Positions 36,859 through 46,514 of a DNA stretch of 64,000 nucleotides are shown piece after piece. Position 1 is the stretch's first letter, and every line of letters begins with the position of its first letter. The notes under the pieces are model-generated. The model ran no database searches and had not been told where the DNA came from. It was given only the letters and a program-made list of their open reading frames with translations. The translations under genes were made by a program, and so were the position numbers. The stretch is from Acidovorax sp. 1608163 (GTDB lineage: Bacteria > Pseudomonadota > Gammaproteobacteria > Burkholderiales > Burkholderiaceae_C), in NCBI RefSeq assembly GCF_003669015.1, contig NZ_CP033069.1, positions 2,924,501 to 2,988,500 on the forward strand. The letters run 5' to 3'.

Positions 36859-39246
36859 TTATGCCTTGGCGTGTTGAATCGCTTCCCAGACGCGGTGCGG
36901 CGACGCGGGCATGTCGAAGTCCTTCACACCCAGGTGTCGCAGCGCATCCAGCACGGCGTTGATCACCGCCGGTGGCGAGCCAATGGCCCCGGCCTCGCCG
37001 CAGCCCTTGGTGCCCAGCGGGTTGTGGGTGCAGGGGGTGCACACATGGCCCAGTTTGAACTCGGGGAAGTCATCGGCGCGCGGCATGGCGTAGTCCATGA
37101 AGCTGCCGGTGAGCAGCTGGCCCGTCTCGCGGTCATACACGCAGTTCTCCAGCAGCGCCTGGCCAATGCCCTGCACCAGTCCGCCATGCACCTGCCCTTC
37201 CACGATCATGGGGTTGATGATGGTGCCGAAGTCGTCCACGGCCGTGAACTTGTCCACGCGTGTGCTGCCGGTTGCGGGGTCGATTTCCACTTCGCAGATG
37301 TAGGTGCCTGCCGGGAAGGTGAAATTGGTCGGGTCGTAGAACGCGGTTTCGTTCAGGCCCGGCTCCAGCACGTCCAGCGGGTAGTTGTGCGGCACATAGG
37401 CCGTGAGCGCCACCTGGCCGAACGGGATCTTCTTGTCCGTGCCGCGCACGGTAAATTCGCCGCCACTGAAGTCGATGTCGGCGTCACTGGCCTCCATCAA
37501 ATGCGCCGCGATCTTCTTGGCCTTGGCCTCGATCTTGTCCAGGGCCTTCATGATGGCCGCGCCGCCCACGCTGATGGAGCGTGAGCCATACGTGCCCATG
37601 CCGAACGGCACGCGGCCCGTATCGCCGTGCACGATGTCCACGTTCTCCACCGGGATGCCCAGGCGCGCGGCCACCACCTGCGCAAAGGTGGTCTCATGCC
37701 CCTGACCGTGGCTGTGCGAGCCGGTGAACACCGTCACGCTGCCCGTGGGGTGCACGCGCACCTCGCCGCATTCAAACAACCCGGCACGTGCGCCCAGGGC
37801 GCCTGCGATGTTGGACGGCGCAATGCCGCAGGCCTCGATGTAAGACGAATAGCCCAGGCCGCGCTTGAAGCCCTTGGCCTCGCTGGCCGCCTTGCGCGCC
37901 GCAAACCCGGCCACGTCGGCCAGCTGCTGCGCCTGCGTCATGCACGCGTGGTAGTCGCCAATGTCGTACTGCAGCGCCACCGGCGTCTGGTAGGGGAACG
38001 TGGTGATGAAGTTGCGCTTGCGGATCTCGTCCTGGCCCAGGCCCAGCTCCCACGCGCAGCGGGTGACCAAACGCTCCAGCAGGTAGGTGGCCTCGGGCCG
38101 GCCCGCGCCCCGGTAGGCATCCACCGGCGCGGTGTTGGTGAACCACGAATCCACCTCCACATAGACCTGCGGCGTGGTGTACTGCCCCGCCAGCAGCGTG
38201 GCGTACAGGATGGTGGGCACGGCGCTGGCAAAGGTGCTCAGGTACGCACCCAGGTTGGCGTCGGTGTGCACGCGCATGGCGAGGAACTTGCCGTCCTTGT
38301 CCATGGCCATCTCGGCGTGGCTGATGTGGTCGCGGCCATGCGCGTCCGACAGGAAGGACTCGCTGCGGTCGGCCACCCACTTGATGTTGCGGTTGAGCTT
38401 CTTGGCGGCCCAGGTCAAACACACGTCCTCGGCATACAGATAGATCTTGGAGCCGAAGCCGCCGCCCACGTCGGGCGCAATCACGCGCACCTTGTGCTCG
38501 GGCAGGCCCATCACGAAGGCCGTCATCAGCAGGCGCTCGACATGCGGGTTCTGGTTGCTCACGTACAGCGTGTACTCGTCATTGGCACGGCTGTAGCTGC
38601 CGATGGCGGCACGCGGCTCCATGGCGTTGGGGATGAGCCGGTTGTTGATCAGGTCCAGCTGGGTGACATGCGCGGCGCCCGCAAACGCGGCGTCCACCGC
38701 GCCCTTGTCGCCAATGGCCCATTTGAAGCAGTGGTTGTCGGGCGCAATATCGTGCAGCGCCGCACCCGCCACCGCGCCCGCAGCGGCATCGGCCACATTG
38801 ACCACGGCGGGCAGCACGTCGTAGTCCACCTCCACCAGCTCGGCCGCATCGCGCGCCTGCTGCAGCGTCTGGGCCACGACCATGGCCACATGGTCACCCA
38901 CGTAGCGCACCTTGCCCTGCGCCAGGATGGGGTGCGGCGGCTCCTTCATGGGCTCGCCATTGGTGCTGGTGATGAGCCAACCGCAGGGCAGGCCGTTGAT
39001 GTTGTCGGCCGCCACGTCGGTGCCCACAAACACACCCAGCACGCCCGGTGCGGCTTTGGCCGCGCTGGTGTTGATGCTGTTGATGGCGGCATGCGCGTGC
39101 GGCGAGCGCACAAACACCGCATGGCTTTGAGCGGCCAGCACCACGTCGTCGGTGTACTGGCCCGCGCCGGTGAGGAAGCGGTAGTCCTCCTTGCGCTTGA
39201 GCGATTCGCCAATGTGCGGCAGCTTGGAAAAGTCGGATGCACCCAT
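36859..39246 (-). CDS. coxL: Molybdopterin large subunit of a form II CoxL-type hydroxylase
   Basis: A 795-aa catalytic subunit of the xanthine oxidase superfamily that binds molybdopterin cytosine dinucleotide. The active-site loop is AYRGAGR (residues 377-383), the form II signature, not the AYxCSFR loop of proven CO dehydrogenases, so no Cu-binding Cys is present. The Mo-contact block GGGFGSK lies near 261-267, and the base Glu is in GCGEAGAIG (Glu751). Substrates of form II enzymes are mostly unknown (aldehydes, purines and N-heterocycles are possible, CO is doubtful). It lies between coxS and coxM. Confidence 0.93.
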   Translation of the reverse strand: MGASDFSKLPHIGESLKRKEDYRFLTGAGQYTDDVVLAAQSHAVFVRSPHAHAAINSINTSAAKAAPGVLGVFVGTDVAADNINGLPCGWLITSTNGEPMKEPPHPILAQGKVRYVGDHVAMVVAQTLQQARDAAELVEVDYDVLPAVVNVADAAAGAVAGAALHDIAPDNHCFKWAIGDKGAVDAAFAGAAHVTQLDLINNRLIPNAMEPRAAIGSYSRANDEYTLYVSNQNPHVERLLMTAFVMGLPEHKVRVIAPDVGGGFGSKIYLYAEDVCLTWAAKKLNRNIKWVADRSESFLSDAHGRDHISHAEMAMDKDGKFLAMRVHTDANLGAYLSTFASAVPTILYATLLAGQYTTPQVYVEVDSWFTNTAPVDAYRGAGRPEATYLLERLVTRCAWELGLGQDEIRKRNFITTFPYQTPVALQYDIGDYHACMTQAQQLADVAGFAARKAASEAKGFKRGLGYSSYIEACGIAPSNIAGALGARAGLFECGEVRVHPTGSVTVFTGSHSHGQGHETTFAQVVAARLGIPVENVDIVHGDTGRVPFGMGTYGSRSISVGGAAIMKALDKIEAKAKKIAAHLMEASDADIDFSGGEFTVRGTDKKIPFGQVALTAYVPHNYPLDVLEPGLNETAFYDPTNFTFPAGTYICEVEIDPATGSTRVDKFTAVDDFGTIINPMIVEGQVHGGLVQGIGQALLENCVYDRETGQLLTGSFMDYAMPRADDFPEFKLGHVCTPCTHNPLGTKGCGEAGAIGSPPAVINAVLDALRHLGVKDFDMPASPHRVWEAIQHAKA

Positions 39247-39264
39247 GGTTCTTCTCCTTTTTGT

Positions 39265-39735
<471 letters not shown>

Positions 39736-39806
39736 CTGGCTGTCTCCTGGAGGGGGGTTGGCTGGATTCGCACACAGCATCTTGAAACGCCCCTGCCCCC
39801 GCCTCC

Positions 39807-39822
39807 CTAGGGACAACCCTAG
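39807..39822. promoter_or_regulatory. Perfect dyad in the cox promoter region
   Basis: CTAGGGACAACCCTAG has 6-bp arms and a 4-bp spacer and lies 72 bp upstream of coxS, between it and the divergent regulator gene. It is a candidate operator. An imperfect dyad (ATTCTCAAAATGAAACAT) lies 25 bp further on, nearer the regulator. I saw no clear -24/-12 sigma-54 element. Confidence 0.4.
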
Positions 39823-39961
39823 AAACGCCGGGCGCTGCACGGGATATTCTCAAAATGAAACATGCTGCACTGCACACGCGCCCAGCATGGAACGCCCTTG
39901 CCACCCAGCCTCGCACGCCCCCGCCTCCCGGCGCGCCGCAGGCCCTGCTCCGGGGACTTCG

Positions 39962-41035
39962 ATGCTTGCTGCTTCCGATCCGCCATCCCACCGCCAGGCC
40001 CTGATCCAGAGGGCCCGGCAAAGCATGCTGCTGGGCGCGGGCGGCGAGGCGCCGCTGGAGCCGTGGATCACCCGCTCGTGGCAACGCTGCCTGGCGGCCG
40101 GTCTCAGCCCCGGACAACGCGTGGTGTTCGAGCCCATCACCGGCCCCACGCTGCGCCACTTGGCCGAGGAGAGCCATGCGCTGGTGCATGCAGCGCGCCC
40201 GGTGCTGGAGCAGCTCACCCGCGCCATCGCAGGCATGCGCTACTTCGCCATGCTCACCAACGCACGCGGCGTGGTGATCGATGTGCAAGGTGCCGTAGAC
40301 CGGCAAGACCCACGCACCCGGCTGATCGGCCGCGTGGGGGTGGACCTGTCCGAAGCCGCCGTGGGCACCACCGCCATCGGCACGGCATTGAACGAGCTGG
40401 CGCCCGTCTGGCTGCACCGGGGTGAACACTTTTGCGACGACAACGGAGCCTATAGCTGCGCAGGTGCCCCGCTTTTTGACCCTGAAGGGCACTGCGTGGG
40501 CATGCTGGACTTGACGGGGGTGGACGTGCCCGAGCGGCCTGAACTGCGGCACCTGGTGGCGCGGTCTGCCCGAGCGATGGAAGACGCCCTGCTGCTGCAG
40601 CGCCCCCACAGCCTGCGCCTGCGCTTGAATTGGCCCGGCAGCCCGCTGGGGGGAGACAACGACGGCCTGGTGCTGCTGGACGCGGACGGCTACCTGCTCG
40701 GCAGCAACAGCACCGCCCGCCAGCTGATTCCCACGCCTTTGCAGCCGCCAGGCACGCGCATGCACTGCTCCGATGTGCTGGCCCTGCCCTGGGCCCAGCT
40801 GTTTGACGCAGCAGCGCGCCACCACCCTGCGCCGCTGGATTTGCCGCTGTGGTCAGGGCTGCGCTTGCATGCCCTGGCGCAGCGCCCCAGCGCCACCGCA
40901 CCCACCCCGCTGCGCGCGACGGAAGCCGCCCTGATCCACCAAGCGGTGCAAGACGCCCGTGGCAACGTGGCGCAGGCCGCACGCGCCCTGGGCATCAGCC
41001 GCGCCACGGTGTACCGCAAGCTGGGCAGGCATTAG
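39962..41035 (+). CDS. GAF-Fis transcriptional regulator (AcoR-like, no AAA+ domain)
   Basis: A 357-aa regulator with an AcoR-like N-terminal sensory region (residues ~25-215 with the conserved [10 protein letters not shown] and [21 protein letters not shown] of the GAF domain). A second PAS-like segment and a C-terminal Fis helix-turn-helix ([20 protein letters not shown]) follow. The sigma-54-interacting AAA+ domain of AcoR is absent, so it cannot drive sigma-54 promoters and is more likely a classical activator or repressor. Its position divergent to coxS suggests control of the cox operon. ATG 39962 has GGGGA upstream, and ATG 39887 is an alternative. Its stop codon lies inside a foldback repeat. 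Confidence 0.82.
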   Translation: MLAASDPPSHRQALIQRARQSMLLGAGGEAPLEPWITRSWQRCLAAGLSPGQRVVFEPITGPTLRHLAEESHALVHAARPVLEQLTRAIAGMRYFAMLTNARGVVIDVQGAVDRQDPRTRLIGRVGVDLSEAAVGTTAIGTALNELAPVWLHRGEHFCDDNGAYSCAGAPLFDPEGHCVGMLDLTGVDVPERPELRHLVARSARAMEDALLLQRPHSLRLRLNWPGSPLGGDNDGLVLLDADGYLLGSNSTARQLIPTPLQPPGTRMHCSDVLALPWAQLFDAAARHHPAPLDLPLWSGLRLHALAQRPSATAPTPLRATEAALIHQAVQDARGNVAQAARALGISRATVYRKLGRH

Positions 41036-41172
41036 GGCCCTCTGCATACATCACCACGCATCACCGCGCAGCGTGCGCCTGCAGCCTCGGGCAACCTGCG
41101 TTGTTGCCAAGCCTCGCCGCCCCTGCCGATCTGCAACGCTCACTTGCCGCCGTGGTGCGCAAAGCCCCCTGG
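41032..41172. repeat. Decayed copy of the full-length palindrome element
   Basis: This matches the 171-bp element at 50281 in order: TTAGGGCCCTCTGCA at the left, a central CTCGGGCAACCTGCGTTGTTG, and CGATCTGCAACGCTCACTTG with GCGCAAAGCCCCCTGG at the right. It lacks the middle GCAATAGC hairpin. Its left end supplies the TAG stop of the GAF-Fis regulator. A ~40-bp palindrome copy follows within 30 bp, so this 415-bp gap is largely repeat. Confidence 0.65.
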
Positions 41173-41198
41173 GGCACCAAAGGTCAAAACAAAAACGA

Positions 41199-41245
41199 CC
41201 TCCAGCGCTTATTCAAAAAGCGCAAGCAGCTATCAAATAAATAGC
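41199..41245 (+). repeat. Short interspersed palindrome (41.2 kb)
   Basis: TCCAGCGCTTATTCAAAAAG, then CGCAAGCAGCTATCAAATA, an archetypal copy. The rest of the gap to 41450 shows only the 15-bp dyad at 41408. Confidence 0.9.
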
Positions 41246-41407
41246 ACACCCAAGGCCGATCACCCCGCCACGGATCACCTCTTTGCAGCCCTGCGGGACC
41301 GCCCCTGGTTGCCCCCAAACCCGCAGTGTGCCCGCAGCGCGTGACGCCATAGTGGATGCCTTTTGCGCCCAAGGGGCACTGGCACCGCACCGCCTTGGCT
41401 GCGGTAT

Positions 41408-41422
41408 CTTTGGCGCCCAAAG
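41408..41422. promoter_or_regulatory. Perfect 15-bp dyad upstream of the SPFH operon
   Basis: CTTTGGCGCCCAAAG is a perfect palindrome (6-bp arms, CGC centre) 28 bp upstream of the first ATG of the operon. A half-match (TTTTGCGCCCAAGG) lies about 45 bp further upstream. It may be a repressor site, but no known consensus comes to mind. Confidence 0.35.
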
Positions 41423-41450
41423 ACACACCAACAACAGGAAAGGGAGAACC

Positions 41451-41525
41451 ATGCCACACCCTCTGGACCGCACCCACTGGCCGTGGTGCCAGCAGGCCAA
41501 CACCGCCCACCCAGGCCGACCATGA
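41451..41525 (+). CDS. 24-aa leader-like peptide
   Basis: A short frame with an unusually strong ribosome site (AGGAAAGGGAGAA, right upstream of ATG). The product is rich in His, Pro, Trp and Gln. Its stop overlaps the ATG of the next small gene (ATGA), so ribosomes ending here could restart on it. It may be a regulatory leader peptide or a real microprotein. Nothing beyond the signals and the overlap supports it. Confidence 0.4.
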   Translation: MPHPLDRTHWPWCQQANTAHPGRP

Positions 41526-41713
41526 AGCACCTGCTGCTTTTGCTGGCCATCGCCCTGGGGCTGTATGGCGCATGGCAACTGGCTGGCGCCTCTGCCCGCC
41601 AACGCACGCAGCGGCTGCTGCACACCCATGCACGCCGCGTTGCGGCCATCGTTGCACTGCTGCTGGCCCTGCTGGCACTGGCTTACTACCTGCCCGCCCT
41701 CCCCATTCTGTGA
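41522..41713 (+). CDS. Small two-helix membrane protein, 63 aa
   Basis: A 63-aa protein with a hydrophobic N-terminal helix (KHLLLLLAIALGLYGAWQL), a basic middle (RQRTQRLLHTHARR) and a second helix (VAAIVALLLALLALAYYL). I do not recognise a family. It is coupled to the 24-aa frame before it (4-base overlap) and lies 8 bp before the SPFH lipoprotein gene, so it may be a membrane partner of that protein. Confidence 0.6.
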   Translation: MKHLLLLLAIALGLYGAWQLAGASARQRTQRLLHTHARRVAAIVALLLALLALAYYLPALPIL

Positions 41714-41721
41714 AGACCACC

Positions 41722-42588
41722 ATGCCATTCATGAAAACCATCACCAGCCACCTGCGCACTCCCTTGCTGCTGGTTGCAGCCGCCTGGCTGAGCGCCTGCA
41801 GCCAGATCGACACCGGCAACGTCGGCGTAGAGCGCACGCTGGGCAAGGTCAGCCCTGAGGCGCTGCCCCCGGGCATTTACTTCACCCTGTTCAAAACGGT
41901 GGACGAGTTCACGGCCAAAGAGGTCAGCTTCTCGCTGGAAAACCTGACCCCGAAAAGTCGCGACAACCTCACCATGAAGGACGTGGACATCGACATCTAT
42001 TACAAGACCACCCCCAGTGCCGTGCCCGGCCTGTTCACCAAGTACCAGGGCGACATGGTGCAGCACCGGCAAGTGGTGCGCGAGGGCACCGCGGACTACG
42101 TGATTGCCTACAGCCGCGTATCGCGCGAAGCCCGCGAGGCCATCTACAAGGCCATCGCCCAGCTGGACGCCACCACCATGCACACCAAGCGCACCGAGCT
42201 GGCCGAAATGGTGCGCGACGGGCTGCAAAAAGAGCTGGACGCCAACGACAAAGGCGCCTTCACCGTGACGGCCGTGAACGTGCGCAACCTGCTGACGGAC
42301 CCCGCCATTGAAGCGGCCATACGCCAACGTGCCGAGACCGACCAGGCCATCGAGCGCAAGCGCAAAGAGGTGGAGCTGGCCAAGGCCGAAGCCGAGCGCC
42401 TGGTGGTGGAGGCCAAGGGCCAGGCCGAAGCCAACGAGATCATCAGCCGCTCGCTCACACCGGCCCTCAAGGAGATCAAGCTGGCCGAGTTGCAGCGCGA
42501 TGCGGCCATCGCCATCGCAGGCAAGGCGGGCAACACGGTGCTGCTCAATGGCGGCACGCCGTTGGTCAGTGTGGGCGGCAGCAAGTAA
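41722..42588 (+). CDS. SPFH/prohibitin-family lipoprotein
   Basis: A 288-aa protein with a lipoprotein signal (AAWLSAC lipobox) followed by an SPFH/band-7 domain (about 28-200: NVGVERTLGKVSPEALPPGIYF and later DVDIDIYYKTT). An Ala/Glu/Lys coiled coil (about 205-250: ERKRKEVELAKAEAERLVVE) and a conserved end follow. SPFH proteins form membrane cages that guard proteases or membrane domains. Most bacterial members are anchored by a helix, whereas here a lipid-anchored Cys is predicted, which would place the protein outside the cytoplasm. It shares an operon with the 63-aa membrane protein. Confidence 0.85.
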   Translation: MPFMKTITSHLRTPLLLVAAAWLSACSQIDTGNVGVERTLGKVSPEALPPGIYFTLFKTVDEFTAKEVSFSLENLTPKSRDNLTMKDVDIDIYYKTTPSAVPGLFTKYQGDMVQHRQVVREGTADYVIAYSRVSREAREAIYKAIAQLDATTMHTKRTELAEMVRDGLQKELDANDKGAFTVTAVNVRNLLTDPAIEAAIRQRAETDQAIERKRKEVELAKAEAERLVVEAKGQAEANEIISRSLTPALKEIKLAELQRDAAIAIAGKAGNTVLLNGGTPLVSVGGSK

Positions 42589-42736
42589 CGAGGCGCGGCT
42601 TGCGGCGGGTGGCGGAAGGCCCAGCACTCGCCCCGGGCCCGCAGTGAAGAGACCCCGGCGCAAGAACTTCGACGGGCTCAGCTCATAAAAATGGGGCCTG
42701 AGCAGCCTGAGGCAGGCCAAAAATCAGAGGAAATTG

Positions 42737-42799
42737 GCCTCTAGCGCTTATGAATCAAGCGCTAAAAGCTATTAAATGTATAGCAAATAGATAGCAAAT
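42737..42799 (+). repeat. Short interspersed palindrome with extended tail
   Basis: GCCTCTAGCGCTTATGAATC and AAGCGCTAAAAGCTATT, then an AT-rich tail with two TAGCAAAT units. It lies between the convergent SPFH and modE genes. The rest of the 230-bp gap shows nothing clear. Confidence 0.9.
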
Positions 42800-42818
42800 C
42801 CATGACATGGCCTGCGTT

Positions 42819-43664
42819 TCACAGGCCCGACAGGGCCAGCACCACGGACGTGTCTTCCACCACCAGCACCACCCGGCTGCCCACGCGCAAGCCACTGCCC
42901 GGCGCCGCAAAGCCCACCATCTGCACGCCCGTGGCACGGGTGCCCAGCATCAGCTCAGCGGCCACCTCGTCGCCCAAGGCACCGCGCACCACCCGCACCG
43001 CCTTGGCGGGCAGGCGGTAGGTGCTGGCGGGGGCCTGCGGCACGGGGGCGCCCGGCGCCGCCCGCTCGACCCGCACGGCGGTGGCCTTGCACAGCGCCTG
43101 CACCGCAAGGCCGGGTTGCAGGCCCAGCAACTCGGCGCTTTCGCGCGTGATGCGCGCGGCCAGAAAATCAGCGCCGTCGCTCCTGTCACTCTCGGGCGGC
43201 TCGCAGGCCCACTCGCCCGCCGCAGCCAGGGCCAAGCCCAGGTGCACCAGCACAATTTGCCCATGCACTTGCAAGCCCTGAACCACGCAAGGCCACTGGT
43301 TGCGCATGCTGGTGCGCACCGCCAAGCGGGCCACCGCACGGCCTGCATGGGGGTCGGCCTGCCAGCGCGCCAGCACGGCGCCACGCGCCTGGGCCATCGC
43401 ATCGGCTGCGGTCAGCAGCTGCTGGCCCGCCTCGGTCAGCACCGCACCGCCGCCGCCTGCCCCACCCACCGCGCGCTTGACCAGGGGGGTGCCCGCCAGA
43501 TTGGTGAGGGTGTCCACCGCCTGCCACGCGGCCTTGTAGCTCACGCCCACGGCTCGGGCAGCTTGCGAGATGGAGCCGCCCTGGCCAATCTGGCGCAGGA
43601 TGTCGATGCGTTTGTCAGACAGCGCATGGCCCAGCGCGTCAGAGAGAGAAAGAGAAGCAGGCAT
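42819..43664 (-). CDS. modE: Molybdate-responsive regulator ModE
   Basis: A 281-aa molybdate-binding transcription factor. The N-terminal winged helix-turn-helix of ModE type has RQIGQGGSISQAARAVGVSYKAAWQAVDTL (quoted as two parts around residue 32) and GGGGAVLTEAG. The C-terminal half has two TOBE/Mop repeats, each with a SAR-type NQWP- or EVAAEL-like core. Molybdate-loaded ModE normally represses modABC and activates Mo-enzyme genes. A ModE-type palindrome lies 5' of modA at 45678, and the cox operon ~3 kb away is a natural target. Confidence 0.9.
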   Translation of the reverse strand: MPASLSLSDALGHALSDKRIDILRQIGQGGSISQAARAVGVSYKAAWQAVDTLTNLAGTPLVKRAVGGAGGGGAVLTEAGQQLLTAADAMAQARGAVLARWQADPHAGRAVARLAVRTSMRNQWPCVVQGLQVHGQIVLVHLGLALAAAGEWACEPPESDRSDGADFLAARITRESAELLGLQPGLAVQALCKATAVRVERAAPGAPVPQAPASTYRLPAKAVRVVRGALGDEVAAELMLGTRATGVQMVGFAAPGSGLRVGSRVVLVVEDTSVVLALSGL

Positions 43665-43712
43665 GGGTCGATGATGCCTGAGCGCTGATGGCGCGCAGGC
43701 CTCTCCCGCAAC

Positions 43713-44156
43713 TCATAAAGGCTTGCGCCGCGCCCCGGCCACGGGCTTCAAAGACTTCTGTTTGCGCTCCAGCGCGCCCGCCGCAGCGGCCTTGAGCAGC
43801 CGCTGGAACGACGGGCATTGCGCGTGGCTCTCGGCCGGGCAGGCCGCTGCGTGCCGCAGGCCATGGCTCATGGCCTTGAGGCGTTTGACCATCACATCGA
43901 TCTCATCGGCCTTGGCCGAGAGCAGGTGCCGGTCGATGCTGGGCTGGCCGCTGGGCAGGAACATGGAGCGGATCTCGTCCAGCGAGAACCCCGCCGACTG
44001 CCCCAGCGCAATCAATGCCAACTGCTCCAGCACCCCCGGGGCAAACCGGCGGCGCTCACCCGGCTGGCCCACCGAACTCACCAACCCCTTTTCCTCGTAG
44101 TAGCGCAGCGTCGAGGCCCGCAGGCCCGAGCGTTTGGCAACTTCCGAAATGTCCAT
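43713..44156 (-). CDS. MerR family regulator
   Basis: A 147-aa MerR regulator with an N-terminal winged helix (ISEVAKRSGLRASTLRYYEE), a linker helix and a C-terminal effector segment with two Cys (ACPAESHAQC, about residues 115-124), suggestive of redox, metal or electrophile sensing. It diverges from the DUF2938 gene, and between them lies a promoter with the 19-bp spacer typical of MerR control. It likely senses a stress signal and activates the downstream DUF2938-quinone reductase-DUF2798 operon. Confidence 0.9.
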   Translation of the reverse strand: MDISEVAKRSGLRASTLRYYEEKGLVSSVGQPGERRRFAPGVLEQLALIALGQSAGFSLDEIRSMFLPSGQPSIDRHLLSAKADEIDVMVKRLKAMSHGLRHAAACPAESHAQCPSFQRLLKAAAAGALERKQKSLKPVAGARRKPL

Positions 44157-44178
44157 GAAAAAACCTCTTAAAAATCTG

Positions 44179-44209
44179 TTGACTTCAAGTTGACTTGAAC
44201 TTCTATAGT
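44179..44209 (+). promoter_or_regulatory. MerR-type promoter with 19-bp spacer and dyad
   Basis: The -35 TTGACT (44179-44184) and -10 TATAGT (44204-44209) are 19 bp apart, longer than the normal 17. The dyad TTCAAGTTGACTTGAA (44184-44199, 7-bp perfect arms) fills the spacer. This is the classic plan by which MerR proteins twist the DNA to activate. It lies between the MerR gene and its divergent target operon. Confidence 0.85.
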
Positions 44210-44249
44210 GAATTCATACCGTTCCTGCGTCAATGGTTCAAGGGGTTTT

Positions 44250-44747
44250 ATGGCTTTTCAATGGCAAGACTTTCCGCTCGCCCTGCTCATGGGCATGGGC
44301 GCCACCGCCGTCATGGACACCTGGCTGGTGCTGCTGCGGCACCTGGGCGTGCCCACGCTCAACTTCGCGTTCATCGGCCGTTGGGTCGGGCATTTGCTGC
44401 AAGGCCGCATCGCCCATACCGCCATCGCCAAGGCGCCACCCATCTGGGGCGAACTGGCCTGGGGCTGGCTCACGCACTACGCCGTGGGTGTGGGCTTTGC
44501 CACCGTGCTGCTGGGCATGGTGGGCGCGGACTGGGTGCACCACCCCACCCTGCTGCCCGCACTGGCCATGGGCGTTGTCACCGTGGCTGCGCCACTGCTG
44601 GTGATGCAACCGGCCATGGGCTCGGGCTTTGCCGCATCGCGCACGCCCACCCCACTCAAAAACTGCCTGCGCAGCCTGGCCAACCACACCGTGTTTGGCT
44701 TCGGCCTGTACCTGTCTGCACTGGCCATCGGACTGGTTTCACGATGA
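44250..44747 (+). CDS. DUF2938 membrane protein
   Basis: A 165-aa inner-membrane protein with about four helices and the DUF2938 pattern: MGMGATAVMDTWLVLLRHLGV early, AWGWLTHYAVGVGFATVLLG in the middle and the SRTPTPLKNCLRSLANH-like end block (here ASRTPTPLKNCLRSL). The function is unknown. ATG 44250 follows an AAGGGG ribosome site. It is first in a MerR-controlled operon with a flavodoxin-like quinone reductase gene, which hints at a stress-defence role. Confidence 0.82.
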   Translation: MAFQWQDFPLALLMGMGATAVMDTWLVLLRHLGVPTLNFAFIGRWVGHLLQGRIAHTAIAKAPPIWGELAWGWLTHYAVGVGFATVLLGMVGADWVHHPTLLPALAMGVVTVAAPLLVMQPAMGSGFAASRTPTPLKNCLRSLANHTVFGFGLYLSALAIGLVSR

Positions 44748-44793
44748 CCGCCCTCACGCTCAACCCCCAGAAAACCTTCAAGGAAATCACACC

Positions 44794-45393
44794 ATGCAAA
44801 ACATAGCCATCGCCTATCACAGCGCCCACGGCCACACCGCCCACATTGCGCAGCAGGTCTGCGAGGGCGCCCAAGGCGTTCCAGGCATCCAGGCCGAGCT
44901 GCTTCGGGCCGAAGACCTGGCCCTCAATCCAAATGCACTGCTGCGCTACGACGGCCTCATCCTCGGCTCGCCCACCTACCTGGGCGGGGTGTCCGGGCCG
45001 TTCAAAACCTTCATGGACGCCACTGGCGGCCTGTGGAAAACGCAGCAGCTCAAAAGCCGACTCGCGGCGGGCTTCACCGTGTCATCGCTGCCTGCGGGCG
45101 ACAAGCAGTCCACCCTGCTGTCGATGTTTGTGTTTGCCATGCAGCACGGCATGGTGTGGGTGGGCAACCCCATCCTGCCTGAGCAGCATGCGGGTGTGCC
45201 GTACGACGAAGCCGCCAACCGGCTGGGCTCCTGGTCGGGCCTGATGGCGCAGGCAGGCCATGGCTCGCCCGCTGATGCGTTTGCCCCGGGCGATGTGAAA
45301 ACGGCCCGGATGTTTGGCCACCATTTCGCGCAAACCCTGCAGCGCCTGGGGGCTGCGGCCACCCTGCAGCCACAAGATAAGGTCGCCGCATGA
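44794..45393 (+). CDS. Flavodoxin-like NAD(P)H:quinone oxidoreductase (WrbA-like)
   Basis: A 199-aa flavodoxin-fold protein. The FMN phosphate loop is YHSAHGHTAHIA (about residues 8-19), the second FMN loop GSPTYLGGVSGPFKTFMD (about 60-77), and a third loop lies in AAGFTVSSLPAGDKQST. WrbA-type enzymes reduce quinones by two electrons and protect against electrophiles, which fits a MerR-regulated stress operon. ATG 44794 starts directly with the first beta strand. It overlaps the next gene by 4 bases. Confidence 0.87.
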   Translation: MQNIAIAYHSAHGHTAHIAQQVCEGAQGVPGIQAELLRAEDLALNPNALLRYDGLILGSPTYLGGVSGPFKTFMDATGGLWKTQQLKSRLAAGFTVSSLPAGDKQSTLLSMFVFAMQHGMVWVGNPILPEQHAGVPYDEAANRLGSWSGLMAQAGHGSPADAFAPGDVKTARMFGHHFAQTLQRLGAAATLQPQDKVAA

Positions 45394-45635
45394 TCCCCGC
45401 CCGCTATGGCCCCGTGCTGTTCAGCCTGATCCTGTCGGGCACCATGTCGCTGCTGGTGTCGGGCATTGCCACCTACCGCACGCTGCCGCTGCACTCGGGC
45501 TTTGCAGGCCTGTGGATGAACGCCTGGCTGAGCGGGTGGTTGTTCGCCTTCCCGGCGGTGATGCTGGCCGCGCCGCTGGCCCGCCGGGTAGTGGCCTGGC
45601 TCACCCGTCCAAACCCTGCAAAACCCAGCCCATAG
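45390..45635 (+). CDS. DUF2798 small membrane protein
   Basis: An 81-aa protein with two predicted helices and the DUF2798 pattern (FSLILSGTMSLLVSGIATY, then WMNAWLSGWLFAFPAVMLAAPLARRVV). The function is unknown. It is the last gene of the MerR-linked operon, coupled to the quinone reductase by ATGA. Confidence 0.8.
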   Translation: MIPARYGPVLFSLILSGTMSLLVSGIATYRTLPLHSGFAGLWMNAWLSGWLFAFPAVMLAAPLARRVVAWLTRPNPAKPSP

Positions 45636-45654
45636 CAATGCGCCCAGAAGGTGA

Positions 45655-46485
<831 letters not shown>

Positions 46486-46514
46486 CCCGCCCTCCCCAGC
46501 CACCGCCCTGCTCC

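Noticed and set aside
36859-39246. Aerobic CO dehydrogenase (form I)
   Set aside because: The loop is AYRGAGR rather than AYxCSFR and the gene order is S-L-M, so I call form II.
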